This document shows positions 49,443 to 57,379 of a stretch of 64,000 nucleotides of DNA, piece by piece. The notes under the pieces are model-generated. The model saw only the letters and a program-made list of their open reading frames with translations, was not told the DNA's origin and searched no databases. Position 1 is the stretch's first letter. Each line of letters starts with the position of its first letter. This DNA comes from Occultella glacieicola (GTDB lineage: Bacteria > Actinomycetota > Actinomycetes > Actinomycetales > Beutenbergiaceae). The stretch is from contig NZ_SMNA01000004.1 in assembly GCF_004353825.1 (NCBI RefSeq), positions 62,001-126,000 of the forward strand. Direction: 5' to 3'. The position numbers and the translations under genes are program-made.

Positions 49443-49763
49443 TCAATCGGTGTGGAACACCTCGGGCAGGTCCAGCCACTGCCCCGCCGCCTGTTCGTTC
49501 ATCGGTCGCTGCAGCGGGTTCACCACCGACCACCACTCCCGCGTGGTCGGGTCGGCCGAGATCGCGGCCAGATCCGCCTCGTAGTCCTCGCCGCGGTACT
49601 CGAAGTAGGAGAACAGGATCTCGCCGAACCGGTAGATCGAGTAGTTGTGGATGTGCGAGCGGGCGAGGCGGTCCAGCACCCCGGGCCAGACGGCGGCGTG
49701 ATGCCGCTCGTAGGCCTCGATGTGCTCGGGCGCCACCCCGATCACGGATGCGACGCGCTTCAT
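49443..49763 (-). CDS. rhaM: L-rhamnose mutarotase
   Basis: A 106-residue dimeric mutarotase that interconverts alpha and beta L-rhamnose, and similar sugars, so that isomerases receive the right anomer. The family length is about 104. Diagnostic residues are visible: YERHHAAVWPGVLDRLARSH, containing the catalytic His region, then IHNYSIYRFGEILFSYFEYR, and WWSVVNPLQ near the C-terminus. MKRVASVIGV matches family N-termini, so ATG 49763 is preferred; ATG 49793 is also in frame and has a TACGAT box near it. No rhamnose isomerase or kinase gene is in view; the GH106-like gene at 23644 is the other rhamnose-linked gene in the window. Confidence 0.9.
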   Translation of the reverse strand: MKRVASVIGVAPEHIEAYERHHAAVWPGVLDRLARSHIHNYSIYRFGEILFSYFEYRGEDYEADLAAISADPTTREWWSVVNPLQRPMNEQAAGQWLDLPEVFHTD

Positions 49764-49807
49764 CGGTGCTGGTTCGGTCTCCACGCCCGGCATCGTAGCG
49801 GCGCCCT

Positions 49808-51265
49808 TCAGGGGGTGAGGCGTCGCGGCCGGGCCAGGTCCGCGACCTCCCGCCGCACCCACCACGCGCCGCTCCCGCGGCGTTCGGCCGGCGTCGAGTA
49901 GCGGTACGCGAACACCCGCGCACGCACCCAGGCCGGCCGGGCGCCGTCGAACGGGTCATCGGCGAGCAGCCGCAGTACCGCCGGATCCGCGAGCAGCAGC
50001 CGGTCCAGGAACGGGTCGAACCACGCGTATTGCGAGGCCGACCCGAGCCCGAGGAACCACATGCCCCAGTCCAGGCGTAGGTGGTAGGGCGCGAACTGGC
50101 GCGGCCTGCGGTCGACCGGACCGGGTTTGCCCGCGAAGACGTACTCGTGCCAGTCGCCGTCGCCCGGGTCGGCGACCGCACTGCCCTCGACCACGATCTC
50201 GTGCCGCCGCCGGGTGATCGACCCGAAGGCTCCGTACGCGCCGACCAGGTGCCAGTGGTTGAACGAGGCGTTCATCCGCTGATGCCGCGAGAGCAGGTTC
50301 CGGACCGGCCAGTAGCTGAGCACGAGGGTCAGGAGGCCGGCTCCCGCGACGACGACGGCGAACGCGGCCGGGGTGGCCCGGGTCGCCTCGGTCGGGGCGA
50401 GCGTCGGGATCAGCGCCGAGAGCACGCCGTCGCCGGTCGCGGAGAACGCGATCAGCATGGTGAGCCAGTTGAGCCAGGCGAAGTTCCCGGAGATCACCAG
50501 CCAGGCCTGGGTGGCGATCACGGCGGCGGCCGCCCAGGTCGCCACCGGCTGCGGCGCGAACAGCAGGAACGGAACCACGAGCTGGACCACGTGGTTCGCG
50601 GCCACCTCCGCCCGGTGCAGGGGCTTGGGCAGGTGGTGGAAGTACCAGCTCAGCGGGCCCGGCATCGGCTGGGTCTCGTGGTGGTAGTACAGGGCGGTCA
50701 GGTCCCGCCAGACCGGGTCGCCGCGGATCTTGATCAGCCCGGCGCCGAACTCGACGCGGAAGGCGAGCCACCGGAACGCGAGGATCACGATGATCGGGGT
50801 CGGCGTCTGGTCCGAGCCGAGGAACGCCGCCAGGAACCCGGCCTCGAGCAGCAGCGACTCCCAGCCGAATCCGAAGAACACCTGGCCGACGTTCACCAGC
50901 GAGAGGTAGAGCCCGTACATGGCCAGGAAGGTGATCATCGGGAGCCACGGTGGGCCGGCCTGCGGCACGCCGACGACCACGCTCGCGGCGAGCGCAACGC
51001 CGGCCCAGCACATCACCCGGAGCCTGCGGTCGGTGTAGCCGAGCCGGAACAACGTCGGCACGCCCTTCATCGGCACCCGGTCCAGCAACCGCGGCACCGG
51101 AAGCAGCCCGCGCTCGCCGAGCAGGGCCGGGAACTGCCGCAGCGCCGCCACGAACGCGACCAGGTAGATCGCGGCGATGCCGCGCTGCAGCACGAACCTG
51201 GCGGCGTCGTAGTTCTCGGTTCCGAACCACCCGAACGACCCGCCCGGGGCGAGCCAGGCCTCCAT
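49808..51265 (-). CDS. lipase maturation factor family membrane protein
   Basis: A 485-residue membrane protein resembling bacterial lipase maturation factor (LMF1/LMF2-like) proteins, with about eight or nine predicted helices between residues 40 and 320. Motifs of the family are visible: FVLQRGIAAIYLVAFVAALR near the N-terminus, FVNVGQVFFGFGWESLLLE-like segment (VNVGQVFFGFGWESLLLEAG), FRVEFGAGLIKIRGDPVWRD (the conserved GLxKxRGDxxW), TALYYHHETQPMPGP, and the large soluble tail with YVFAGKPG and FAPYHLRLDWGMWFLGLG. In animals it helps fold lipases; the bacterial role is unknown. ATG 51265 is chosen over 51349 because the N-terminal residues beyond it lack family similarity. Confidence 0.88.
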   Translation of the reverse strand: MEAWLAPGGSFGWFGTENYDAARFVLQRGIAAIYLVAFVAALRQFPALLGERGLLPVPRLLDRVPMKGVPTLFRLGYTDRRLRVMCWAGVALAASVVVGVPQAGPPWLPMITFLAMYGLYLSLVNVGQVFFGFGWESLLLEAGFLAAFLGSDQTPTPIIVILAFRWLAFRVEFGAGLIKIRGDPVWRDLTALYYHHETQPMPGPLSWYFHHLPKPLHRAEVAANHVVQLVVPFLLFAPQPVATWAAAAVIATQAWLVISGNFAWLNWLTMLIAFSATGDGVLSALIPTLAPTEATRATPAAFAVVVAGAGLLTLVLSYWPVRNLLSRHQRMNASFNHWHLVGAYGAFGSITRRRHEIVVEGSAVADPGDGDWHEYVFAGKPGPVDRRPRQFAPYHLRLDWGMWFLGLGSASQYAWFDPFLDRLLLADPAVLRLLADDPFDGARPAWVRARVFAYRYSTPAERRGSGAWWVRREVADLARPRRLTP

Positions 51266-51503
51266 GGGCCAAGCCTGCTCGCTCGCGAACCGAGACGCCA
51301 CCGCGGTCCCGGACGGCAGCTGTGCTGACCGTCCGCCGACCCCGCGCAACGGTCACCGATGCGCTCGCCCGGGCCGTTGGGGCGAAGTGGGGGGTGGGCG
51401 AGTTGGGCCGGGTGGAGGGCGTGAGGCTGGGATGCGGGGGCTGGCCGGGGAGTGAGGCGGAGCCGAGCGGGCCCGATGGTTGGCTGGGGGGCGGGTTGGT
51501 GTC

Positions 51504-51509
51504 TTGACA
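51504..51509 (+). promoter_or_regulatory. -35 box, TTGACA
   Basis: A perfect TTGACA consensus. The -10 would fall at 51526-51533, inside the first operator, though a good TAnnnT is not obvious there (CAACCT is nearest). It probably drives the toroid-to-LacI operon. Confidence 0.55.
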
Positions 51510-51522
51510 TCGCGGCCCGGAT

Positions 51523-51538
51523 GATGCAACCTTGCATC
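51523..51538. promoter_or_regulatory. operator O1 of the LacI-family regulator (candidate)
   Basis: GATGCAACCTTGCATC, a palindrome with perfect 7-bp arms around a central CC, placed where the -10 box should be. Binding would block RNA polymerase. It shares GCAAC and TTGCATC with O2. Confidence 0.65.
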
Positions 51539-51543
51539 CGGCT

Positions 51544-51566
51544 GGTGATGGCAACGTTGCATCACC
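51544..51566. promoter_or_regulatory. operator O2 of the LacI-family regulator (candidate)
   Basis: GGTGATGGCAACGTTGCATC and three more bases: an inverted repeat centred on the perfect decamer GCAACGTTGC, with a single extra G in the left arm. Arms reach GGTGAT and ATCACC. The central CG is the usual LacI-family feature. Its centre is 25 bp from that of O1. Confidence 0.65.
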
Positions 51567-51628
51567 GGTCGAAGTCAGGCGGGTCCGCTCGCCGCACCGT
51601 CGTGCAGAGCCGCAACCGGGAGGTCACC

Positions 51629-53992
51629 ATGTCGAAGCCAGATCCGTTCGAACCCGCCGCCGTCACCGCCGCCCGGCGCGCCACGGAGCCGACGGCTGGG
51701 CGCCCGCGCGGAGCAGGTCGACCGGGCAGCCATGGGGCCGCGGTCGCACCGCCGGCCGGGCCCGGCGCCAGGCTGGCGCCGTTGACCCGGCGCGGCTTCC
51801 TCGGGATCGGCGCCGCCACCCTCACCGCCCTGGGCGCGGGCGCCCTCGTCGCCCCGGACGCCCTCGCCACCTCGGAAGGCACCGTGCTGCCGCTGGTCGA
51901 CCCGCTGCCGGACGGTGCACCGGACCGGGCGGCGTTCGCCCCCAACGAGCAGGTGTTCGGCCAGTACCTGCAGCTCCTCGCTCCGCTCGCGAACAGCGTG
52001 GTCGACGACGACCCCGAACTGTTCGGCTGGATGGAGGACGGCTGGTGGCGCACACCGAACCACCCGCGCAACTCCCGGATCATGGAGCACGTCTCGACCC
52101 TGTCCTGGTTCCTCGTGAACGAGCGATCCTGGAACCCGTACTACCTCGACCCCAACCTGGAGGGGCGCCTCGACGCGGCGATCGGCTATTACCTCGGTCT
52201 GCAAGGACCCCGCGGTGCGTGGCCGGTCACCTACGAGGAGGAGAGTCTCGCCACCACCGGGTTCGGGCTCGTCTCGCTCGGGAACCTGCAGCGTGACCTC
52301 ATCCAGGAGGATCTGCTACCCGACCGTCAGGTCGAGCTCGAGGCGTCCATGCGGCACGCCGCCCAGTGGCTCATGGACACCTCGCTGCCACATTGGGACA
52401 CCCCGCTGGTGGTCACGAACCAGCTCGTCGGTGGGCTCGCGGGGGTCGGGCACGCCTCGGTGGTCATCGGCGATCCACAGCTGGCCGCCGACCTCGACGA
52501 CCGGATCGCGCTGCTCGCGGCGCACGGGCAGGCGCCGGCGGGCTACTTCCACGACCCGCTCGTCTACGACAGCGGCTACAACAGCACCGTGATGATGCCC
52601 GACCTCGCGGACCTCTACCTGCTCACCGGAAACCAGCAGTTGGTGGAGATGGCGCGCAAGTGGGCCGACTTCGCCCAGTACGCGATCCTGCCGGAACCGG
52701 GTGCGCCGGGCTGGGTGCACTTCGCGGCCGCCTCGGCCCGCAACTCCACGAGCACGCTCACCCTCTATCCCGACGACGCCCGCGACCGCTACGCCCTCGC
52801 GCGTGCGTTCGTGCCGGAGGTGCCGAACCTCGGCCTGTACTCATCCTCCCGGGAGGACAAGGCTGCCTCCCGGGCGGACTGGGCCGCGAGCACCGAGCCG
52901 ATCCCGCCACTGGTCAAGCCGAACGCCTCTCCGCGGCTGTACATGCACGTCCCGATCGCGCCGGAGAACCTGGGCCGGGCCGAGCTCGACGCCCTCACCG
53001 CGGACCTGCGGCCGGTCGCCGAGGACGTGTTCACCGAGTACCGCGAGGGCACCGTCGACCAGCAGATGTTGTTCGTGCGCCGGCCCGGCTACTACCTGGC
53101 CAGCCTGCTCGGACGGCGCTGGAACGACCGGATCCGCTCCGGCACCGGGATGCTCTGGCACCCGAGGGCAGGCACCGTGGTGCTGTCCCTGAACAACGTG
53201 GCCGACGACCACTGGACCACGATGACGGCGTCCGGTCGCGACTCCGCGCTCACCGATCTGGTGGCCACGTTCCACAACGGCGCGGACGCCGGTGGGCCCG
53301 AGCTCGAGCCGTCGGACCTGGGCGACGTCCTCGGGCCGTTCACGGCGCGGTACCTCAGCGTCGACGGCGCCGTGACCACGGACGTGGTGCACCGCCACGA
53401 CGGCATCGTGCGAGCGGTGAGCGTCGGCGAGGCCGCGACCGAGGTGGTGCCCCTGTTCGTGCAGGCCGGGGACGTGCTGGAGTTCTCCGACGGCACCGTG
53501 GTCGAGGCGGGCGGGACCGCGGAGGTCACCGCGTCCTGGTTCTCCCTCACCCGCGGTGACGTGCGGTTCCTGTTCTCCTGGGGTGGGGACCGGTCCGCCA
53601 CTGTCGAGACCACGTCGCGGGCCTACTTCCCGGGCCGCACCCACACCCACACGCTGCTGCGGGTGGCGCACGAGGGCGATCTGACGATGGAGATCACCAC
53701 GATCGACACCGCGCAGACCGCCGGCCCGGTCGCATTCTCCGGTACCGCCCAGACCTGGGCCGCGGGCGGCGGGCACCACGCCGCGGTGCACGCGGTGAAC
53801 CTCGACACCGCACCCGTCGACCTGCGCATCGTGACCTCCGCCGGTGTCCGGGAGGTCCTGGACGTCGCACCCGGCGCCGGTGCCTACGAACTCTTCTCGG
53901 CGGGCCGGCAGATCCGGGCCGTGACCGTGATCGCCACCACCCGTGGCGGCGGCCACCCGCGCGTGCACGTCCAGCGGGTCGACGCCGACTGA
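51629..53992 (+). CDS. Tat-exported helical-toroid protein, putative polysaccharide enzyme
   Basis: A 787-residue protein and first gene of the LacI-controlled operon. A long N-region (about 53 residues) precedes the twin-arginine motif TRRGFLGIG (R54-R55) and hydrophobic core; cleavage is likely near DALA (about 80). The mature N-terminal part (about 90-440) is helical and resembles an alpha/alpha toroid, as in polysaccharide lyases and heparinase-like enzymes (GYYLGLQGPRGAWPVTYEEE, and DSGYNSTVMMPDLADLYLLT with a His/Tyr/Asn-rich floor). The C-terminal part (about 440-787) looks like beta-sandwich domains. I cannot place it in a named lyase or hydrolase family, and catalytic residues are uncertain. 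GGGAGGTCACC precedes the ATG. It would cut or bind the glycan imported by the genes downstream. Confidence 0.75.
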   Translation: MSKPDPFEPAAVTAARRATEPTAGRPRGAGRPGSHGAAVAPPAGPGARLAPLTRRGFLGIGAATLTALGAGALVAPDALATSEGTVLPLVDPLPDGAPDRAAFAPNEQVFGQYLQLLAPLANSVVDDDPELFGWMEDGWWRTPNHPRNSRIMEHVSTLSWFLVNERSWNPYYLDPNLEGRLDAAIGYYLGLQGPRGAWPVTYEEESLATTGFGLVSLGNLQRDLIQEDLLPDRQVELEASMRHAAQWLMDTSLPHWDTPLVVTNQLVGGLAGVGHASVVIGDPQLAADLDDRIALLAAHGQAPAGYFHDPLVYDSGYNSTVMMPDLADLYLLTGNQQLVEMARKWADFAQYAILPEPGAPGWVHFAAASARNSTSTLTLYPDDARDRYALARAFVPEVPNLGLYSSSREDKAASRADWAASTEPIPPLVKPNASPRLYMHVPIAPENLGRAELDALTADLRPVAEDVFTEYREGTVDQQMLFVRRPGYYLASLLGRRWNDRIRSGTGMLWHPRAGTVVLSLNNVADDHWTTMTASGRDSALTDLVATFHNGADAGGPELEPSDLGDVLGPFTARYLSVDGAVTTDVVHRHDGIVRAVSVGEAATEVVPLFVQAGDVLEFSDGTVVEAGGTAEVTASWFSLTRGDVRFLFSWGGDRSATVETTSRAYFPGRTHTHTLLRVAHEGDLTMEITTIDTAQTAGPVAFSGTAQTWAAGGGHHAAVHAVNLDTAPVDLRIVTSAGVREVLDVAPGAGAYELFSAGRQIRAVTVIATTRGGGHPRVHVQRVDAD

Positions 53993-54042
53993 CCCGAGAC
54001 CCACCCACCGACCGAACCGCTCCCGACCCCTGGAGACCCCAC

Positions 54043-55383
54043 GTGACCCACTCCCACCCCGGCCGCCCGCGCCGGATCCTGCTGCGTTCGTCCTGGGCGA
54101 CCGCGAACATCGGCGACGTCGCCCACTCGCCGGGCGCCCTCCACGCGCTGCGCGCCGAGGGTGAGGACGTCGAGCTGACGCTCTGGCCCTGCCGGCTCGG
54201 GGAACGGGAGCGCCGGATGTTCGCCGAACGGCAACCGTGGGTGCGGATCGTCGACGGCGACCTCGACGCCGACGGCAATCCCACCACCGCCGCGCTCGCC
54301 GAGGCGTGGGCCGAGGCGGACATCCTGGTGCACGGCTCGGCGGCCGGGCTGGGGGCCGGCGCCGACCTGCGCGCCTGGCAGGCGACCGGCCGTCCGTACG
54401 GGTTCTTCGGGATCACCTACGACCCGTTCGGCCCCTACACCCCGAGCACCCTCGCCCAGGCCGCCACGCAGATCGCGGCGCTCCCGGCCGACTACCTGTC
54501 CGAGGCGGACCGGGAGCTGTTCGCCGGGGCCGAGTTCCTCTACTGCCGGGACAGCCTCACTCTCGACTACCTCACCCGGCAGCGCCTCACCGGCCCGCTG
54601 CTCGAATGGGGGCCGGATGCCACGTTTGCGCACGACCTGCTCGACGAGCCCGCAGCAGACAGCCTGGTCGCCGAGTACCGGCTGACCCGGGGCGAGTTCC
54701 TGGTGGCCGTGCCGCGGTCCCGGTTCGCGCCCTACCACCGGATCCACGGCCTGACGCCGGGGCGCACGGACCATCACCGGGACGCGGTCAACGCCGCGCA
54801 CGACGCCGAGGACCTGGCGGTGCTGGCCGGGGCGATCACGCACTGGGTGCGCAGCACCGGTGGCCAGGTGCTCGTGGGCCCGGAGATGAGCTACGCCGTC
54901 GACCTCGCCGCGGACCACTTCCCGCGGATCCTCCCCGACGATGTCGCACCGCAGGTGCGGGTGCTGGCCGACTACTGGGACCTGCCCACCGCGACCGCGA
55001 CCTACGCCCGGGCGGCGGGCGTGCTCACCATGGACTGCCACTCGCCGATCCTGGCCAGCACGGTGGGCACCCCGGCGATCTACCTGCGCCAGCCCACCGA
55101 GACGATCAAGGGCCGGATGTACGCCGACCTCGGCCTCGGTGACACCGTGGTGGAGGTCGAGGACCACGCCGCGGCCGCTCGGCTCGCGGAACTGCTCGAC
55201 GCGATCGCCGAAGGCCGGGGCACACGCCCCGACGTGAGGACGGCCGCGGCGCACGCCGCGGCCACCGAGCGGCTCGCGCAGATGGCGAGCACCGCCGTCG
55301 GGCGGCATGGACCCGGTCGCGACACCGAGGCGAGCGACGGCGTCGGTGGGACGAAGTCGGAAGTATCCGTGGGAGGTGTGTAG
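54043..55383 (+). CDS. polysaccharide pyruvyltransferase family protein
   Basis: A 446-residue protein of the pyruvyltransferase (WcaK/CsaB) superfamily, GT-B-like, which elsewhere adds ketal pyruvate to cell-surface sugars from phosphoenolpyruvate. The opening segment ILLRSSWATANIGDVAHSPG matches the family start, typically a nucleotide-binding turn (GD-x-x); FGITYDPFGPYTP and FLYCRDSLTLDYLTRQRL are conserved-type segments, and MDCHSPILASTVGTPAIYLR is the C-terminal lobe motif. There is no signal peptide or membrane helix. In context it is unusual: it stands between a secreted enzyme and a sugar importer, and not in a capsule locus. GTG start with CCTGGAGA upstream. Pyruvyl transfer is inferred from family only; a role on imported sugar is speculation. 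Confidence 0.82.
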   Translation: MTHSHPGRPRRILLRSSWATANIGDVAHSPGALHALRAEGEDVELTLWPCRLGERERRMFAERQPWVRIVDGDLDADGNPTTAALAEAWAEADILVHGSAAGLGAGADLRAWQATGRPYGFFGITYDPFGPYTPSTLAQAATQIAALPADYLSEADRELFAGAEFLYCRDSLTLDYLTRQRLTGPLLEWGPDATFAHDLLDEPAADSLVAEYRLTRGEFLVAVPRSRFAPYHRIHGLTPGRTDHHRDAVNAAHDAEDLAVLAGAITHWVRSTGGQVLVGPEMSYAVDLAADHFPRILPDDVAPQVRVLADYWDLPTATATYARAAGVLTMDCHSPILASTVGTPAIYLRQPTETIKGRMYADLGLGDTVVEVEDHAAAARLAELLDAIAEGRGTRPDVRTAAAHAAATERLAQMASTAVGRHGPGRDTEASDGVGGTKSEVSVGGV

Positions 55384-56400
55384 ATGACCGAGACGATCAA
55401 GGACCGGGCGACGACGCCCGGACCGGCCCGCACCCGCGCGGCCGGGGCGACGGGCAGGAGCAGTCGCCGAAAGCCGACCTCGGGCCAGAACCGGTCCACC
55501 CTGGCCCGGATCAAACGGGACCGGATGCTGCTCCTGCTCGCGCTGCCCGGCATGGCGGTGGTGGCGCTCTTCCACTACTTCCCGCTGCTCGGGAACGTCA
55601 TCGCGTTCCAGGACTTCCAACCGTTCCTCGGGATCTCCCAGAGCGAGTGGGTGGGCCTGGACAACTTCGACGTGATCTTCAACGGCGACCCGCGGTTCGT
55701 CAACGCCCTCGCGAACACCCTGATCATCACGCTGATCCAGGTCGTGTTCGTGTTCCCGCTGCCACTGGCCCTGGCCCTGCTGCTGAACTCCGTGCTCAGC
55801 GAGCGGGTCAAGCGGGGCGTCCAGTCGGTGCTGTACCTGCCGCACTTCCTGTCCTGGGTGATCGTGGTGGCACTGTTCCAGCAGGTCCTCGGCAACGCCG
55901 GGATGCTGAACACGTTCTTCCGCGAACATGACATGGCGACGTTCTCGATCATCGGCGTGCCGGAACTGTTCAAGCTCCTGATCACGTCCCAGGTGATCTG
56001 GAAGGACACCGGCTGGGGCACGATCATCTTCCTGGCGGCGCTGTCCCGGGTGGACATGAACCTCTACGAGGCGGCCGCGATGGACGGCGCCGGAGCGTGG
56101 CGCCGGACCTGGCACATCACCCTCCCGGCGGTGCGCAGCGTGTTCATCCTGCTGCTGATCCTGCGCCTCGGGGATGCCCTCACCGTCGGCTTCGAGCAGA
56201 TCATCCTGCAACAGGGCGCCGTCGGTAAGGCCGCCAGCGAGGTCCTCGACACCTACGTCTACAACAACGGCATCGTCGGCGGGAACTGGGGCACCTCGGC
56301 CGCCGTCGGCCTCGTGAAGGGGGTGGTGGGCGTGGTCCTTGTGCTCGGCGCCAACAAGCTCGCCCACGTGTTCGGGGAACGGGGGGTGTACTCGAGATGA
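55384..56400 (+). CDS. sugar ABC transporter permease, LplB type
   Basis: A 338-residue permease of the LplB kind that takes up large or unusual oligosaccharides. A basic, disordered N-terminus (about 1-50) precedes the first helix (MLLLLALPGMAVVALFHYFP). FHYFPLLGNVIAFQDFQPFL is a hallmark of LplB-type proteins. The EAA loop is LYEAAAMDGAGAWRRTWHIT (about residues 228-247). The start codon follows the TAG stop of the pyruvyltransferase gene immediately, and the 3' end overlaps the next gene by 4 bp. It works with the YtcP-type permease and the LipO-type binding protein encoded next. Confidence 0.92.
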   Translation: MTETIKDRATTPGPARTRAAGATGRSSRRKPTSGQNRSTLARIKRDRMLLLLALPGMAVVALFHYFPLLGNVIAFQDFQPFLGISQSEWVGLDNFDVIFNGDPRFVNALANTLIITLIQVVFVFPLPLALALLLNSVLSERVKRGVQSVLYLPHFLSWVIVVALFQQVLGNAGMLNTFFREHDMATFSIIGVPELFKLLITSQVIWKDTGWGTIIFLAALSRVDMNLYEAAAMDGAGAWRRTWHITLPAVRSVFILLLILRLGDALTVGFEQIILQQGAVGKAASEVLDTYVYNNGIVGGNWGTSAAVGLVKGVVGVVLVLGANKLAHVFGERGVYSR

Positions 56401-57302
56401 GCGACCTCACCGTGACCCGCTCGAACCTGGTGTTCGGCCGGCCGAGCCTGCTCGCCCGCGGCGCCCGCGCGGTGGTCCTCGCCGTCGCCTGCCTGGCCGT
56501 GATCCTGCCGTTCATCGCGGTCATCTCCACGTCCCTGGCCAGCCAGGCGGAGATCTCCCGGGCCGGCGGCTTCGTGTTCTGGGTCACCGACCCGACCCTC
56601 GATGCCTACCGGGCCGTGCTCTCCGGGGGCGTGGTGACCCGGTCGGTGATCGTCAGCCTCGGCATCGCCGCAGTGGGCACCGCGCTGTCGGTGATGTGCA
56701 CGATCGGGCTCGCCTACGCGCTCAGCCGCACCACGATGTACGCGCAGAAGCCGATGCTGCTCGCGGTCCTGTTCACGCTGCTGTTCAGCCCCGGGATGAT
56801 CCCGATGTACCTCGTGGTCAAGCAACTCGGCCTGATCGACAGCTACTGGGCCCTGATCCTGCCGGTGCTGATCAACGCGTTCAACGTGATCGTGATGCGG
56901 GAGTTCTTCCTCGACCTGCCCGCGGAGCTGATGGAGAGCGCGAAGATCGACGGCGCCGGCGAGTTCCTGGTGCTGACCCGGATCGTGCTGCCGCTGTCCA
57001 AGGCCGTGATCGCCGTCATCGCGCTGTTCTACGCGGTGGCCTACTGGAACAGCTTCTTCAACGCCCTGCTCTACATCAACTCCCCGGAGAAGTGGCCGCT
57101 CCAACTGGTGCTGCGCACCTACGTGGTCAACGAGACCCCGATGGGCGTGGACGACCTCGTCATGGAGGGCTCCAGTCTGCCGCCGCAGGTCGCCATCCAG
57201 ATGGCGATCCTGCTGATCTCGGTGCTGCCGATGCTCATCGTCTACCCGTTCATCCAGAAGCACTTCACCAAGGGCCTGCTCATCGGCGGCGTGAAGGGCT
57301 GA
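56397..57302 (+). CDS. sugar ABC transporter permease, YtcP type
   Basis: A 301-residue second permease of the same importer. VLAVACLAVILPFIAVISTS is the first helix. LMESAKIDGAGEFLVLTRIV (about residues 178-197) is the docking loop. FNALLYINSPEKWPLQLVLR is the hallmark segment of YtcP-type permeases, and the protein ends in FIQKHFTKGLLIGGVKG, also typical. It overlaps the upstream permease gene by 4 bp (ATGA). An 77-nt gap, rich in CCACC and CCC runs, separates it from the binding-protein gene; no terminator is obvious there. Confidence 0.93.
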   Translation: MSDLTVTRSNLVFGRPSLLARGARAVVLAVACLAVILPFIAVISTSLASQAEISRAGGFVFWVTDPTLDAYRAVLSGGVVTRSVIVSLGIAAVGTALSVMCTIGLAYALSRTTMYAQKPMLLAVLFTLLFSPGMIPMYLVVKQLGLIDSYWALILPVLINAFNVIVMREFFLDLPAELMESAKIDGAGEFLVLTRIVLPLSKAVIAVIALFYAVAYWNSFFNALLYINSPEKWPLQLVLRTYVVNETPMGVDDLVMEGSSLPPQVAIQMAILLISVLPMLIVYPFIQKHFTKGLLIGGVKG

Positions 57303-57379
57303 CCCGCTCCACCCACCACCCCTAGCTCCATCCCCCAACCCAATCCGCATCACCGTTGTCACAGAGAGGTGAAACGATC

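Larger units (their letters stand above)
51266..51628. other. control region of the LacI-regulated operon
   Basis: A 363-nt gap between divergent genes. The left half (51266-51500) is very GC-rich and shows nothing recognisable. The right half holds TTGACA (51504-51509) and two palindromes at 51523-51538 and 51544-51566. These are upstream of the toroid protein gene. Confidence 0.75.

Noticed and set aside
53884-56367. An 827-codon minus-strand open frame over the LacI operon
   Set aside because: It is a shadow of the toroid, pyruvyltransferase and permease genes, with a highly biased composition.
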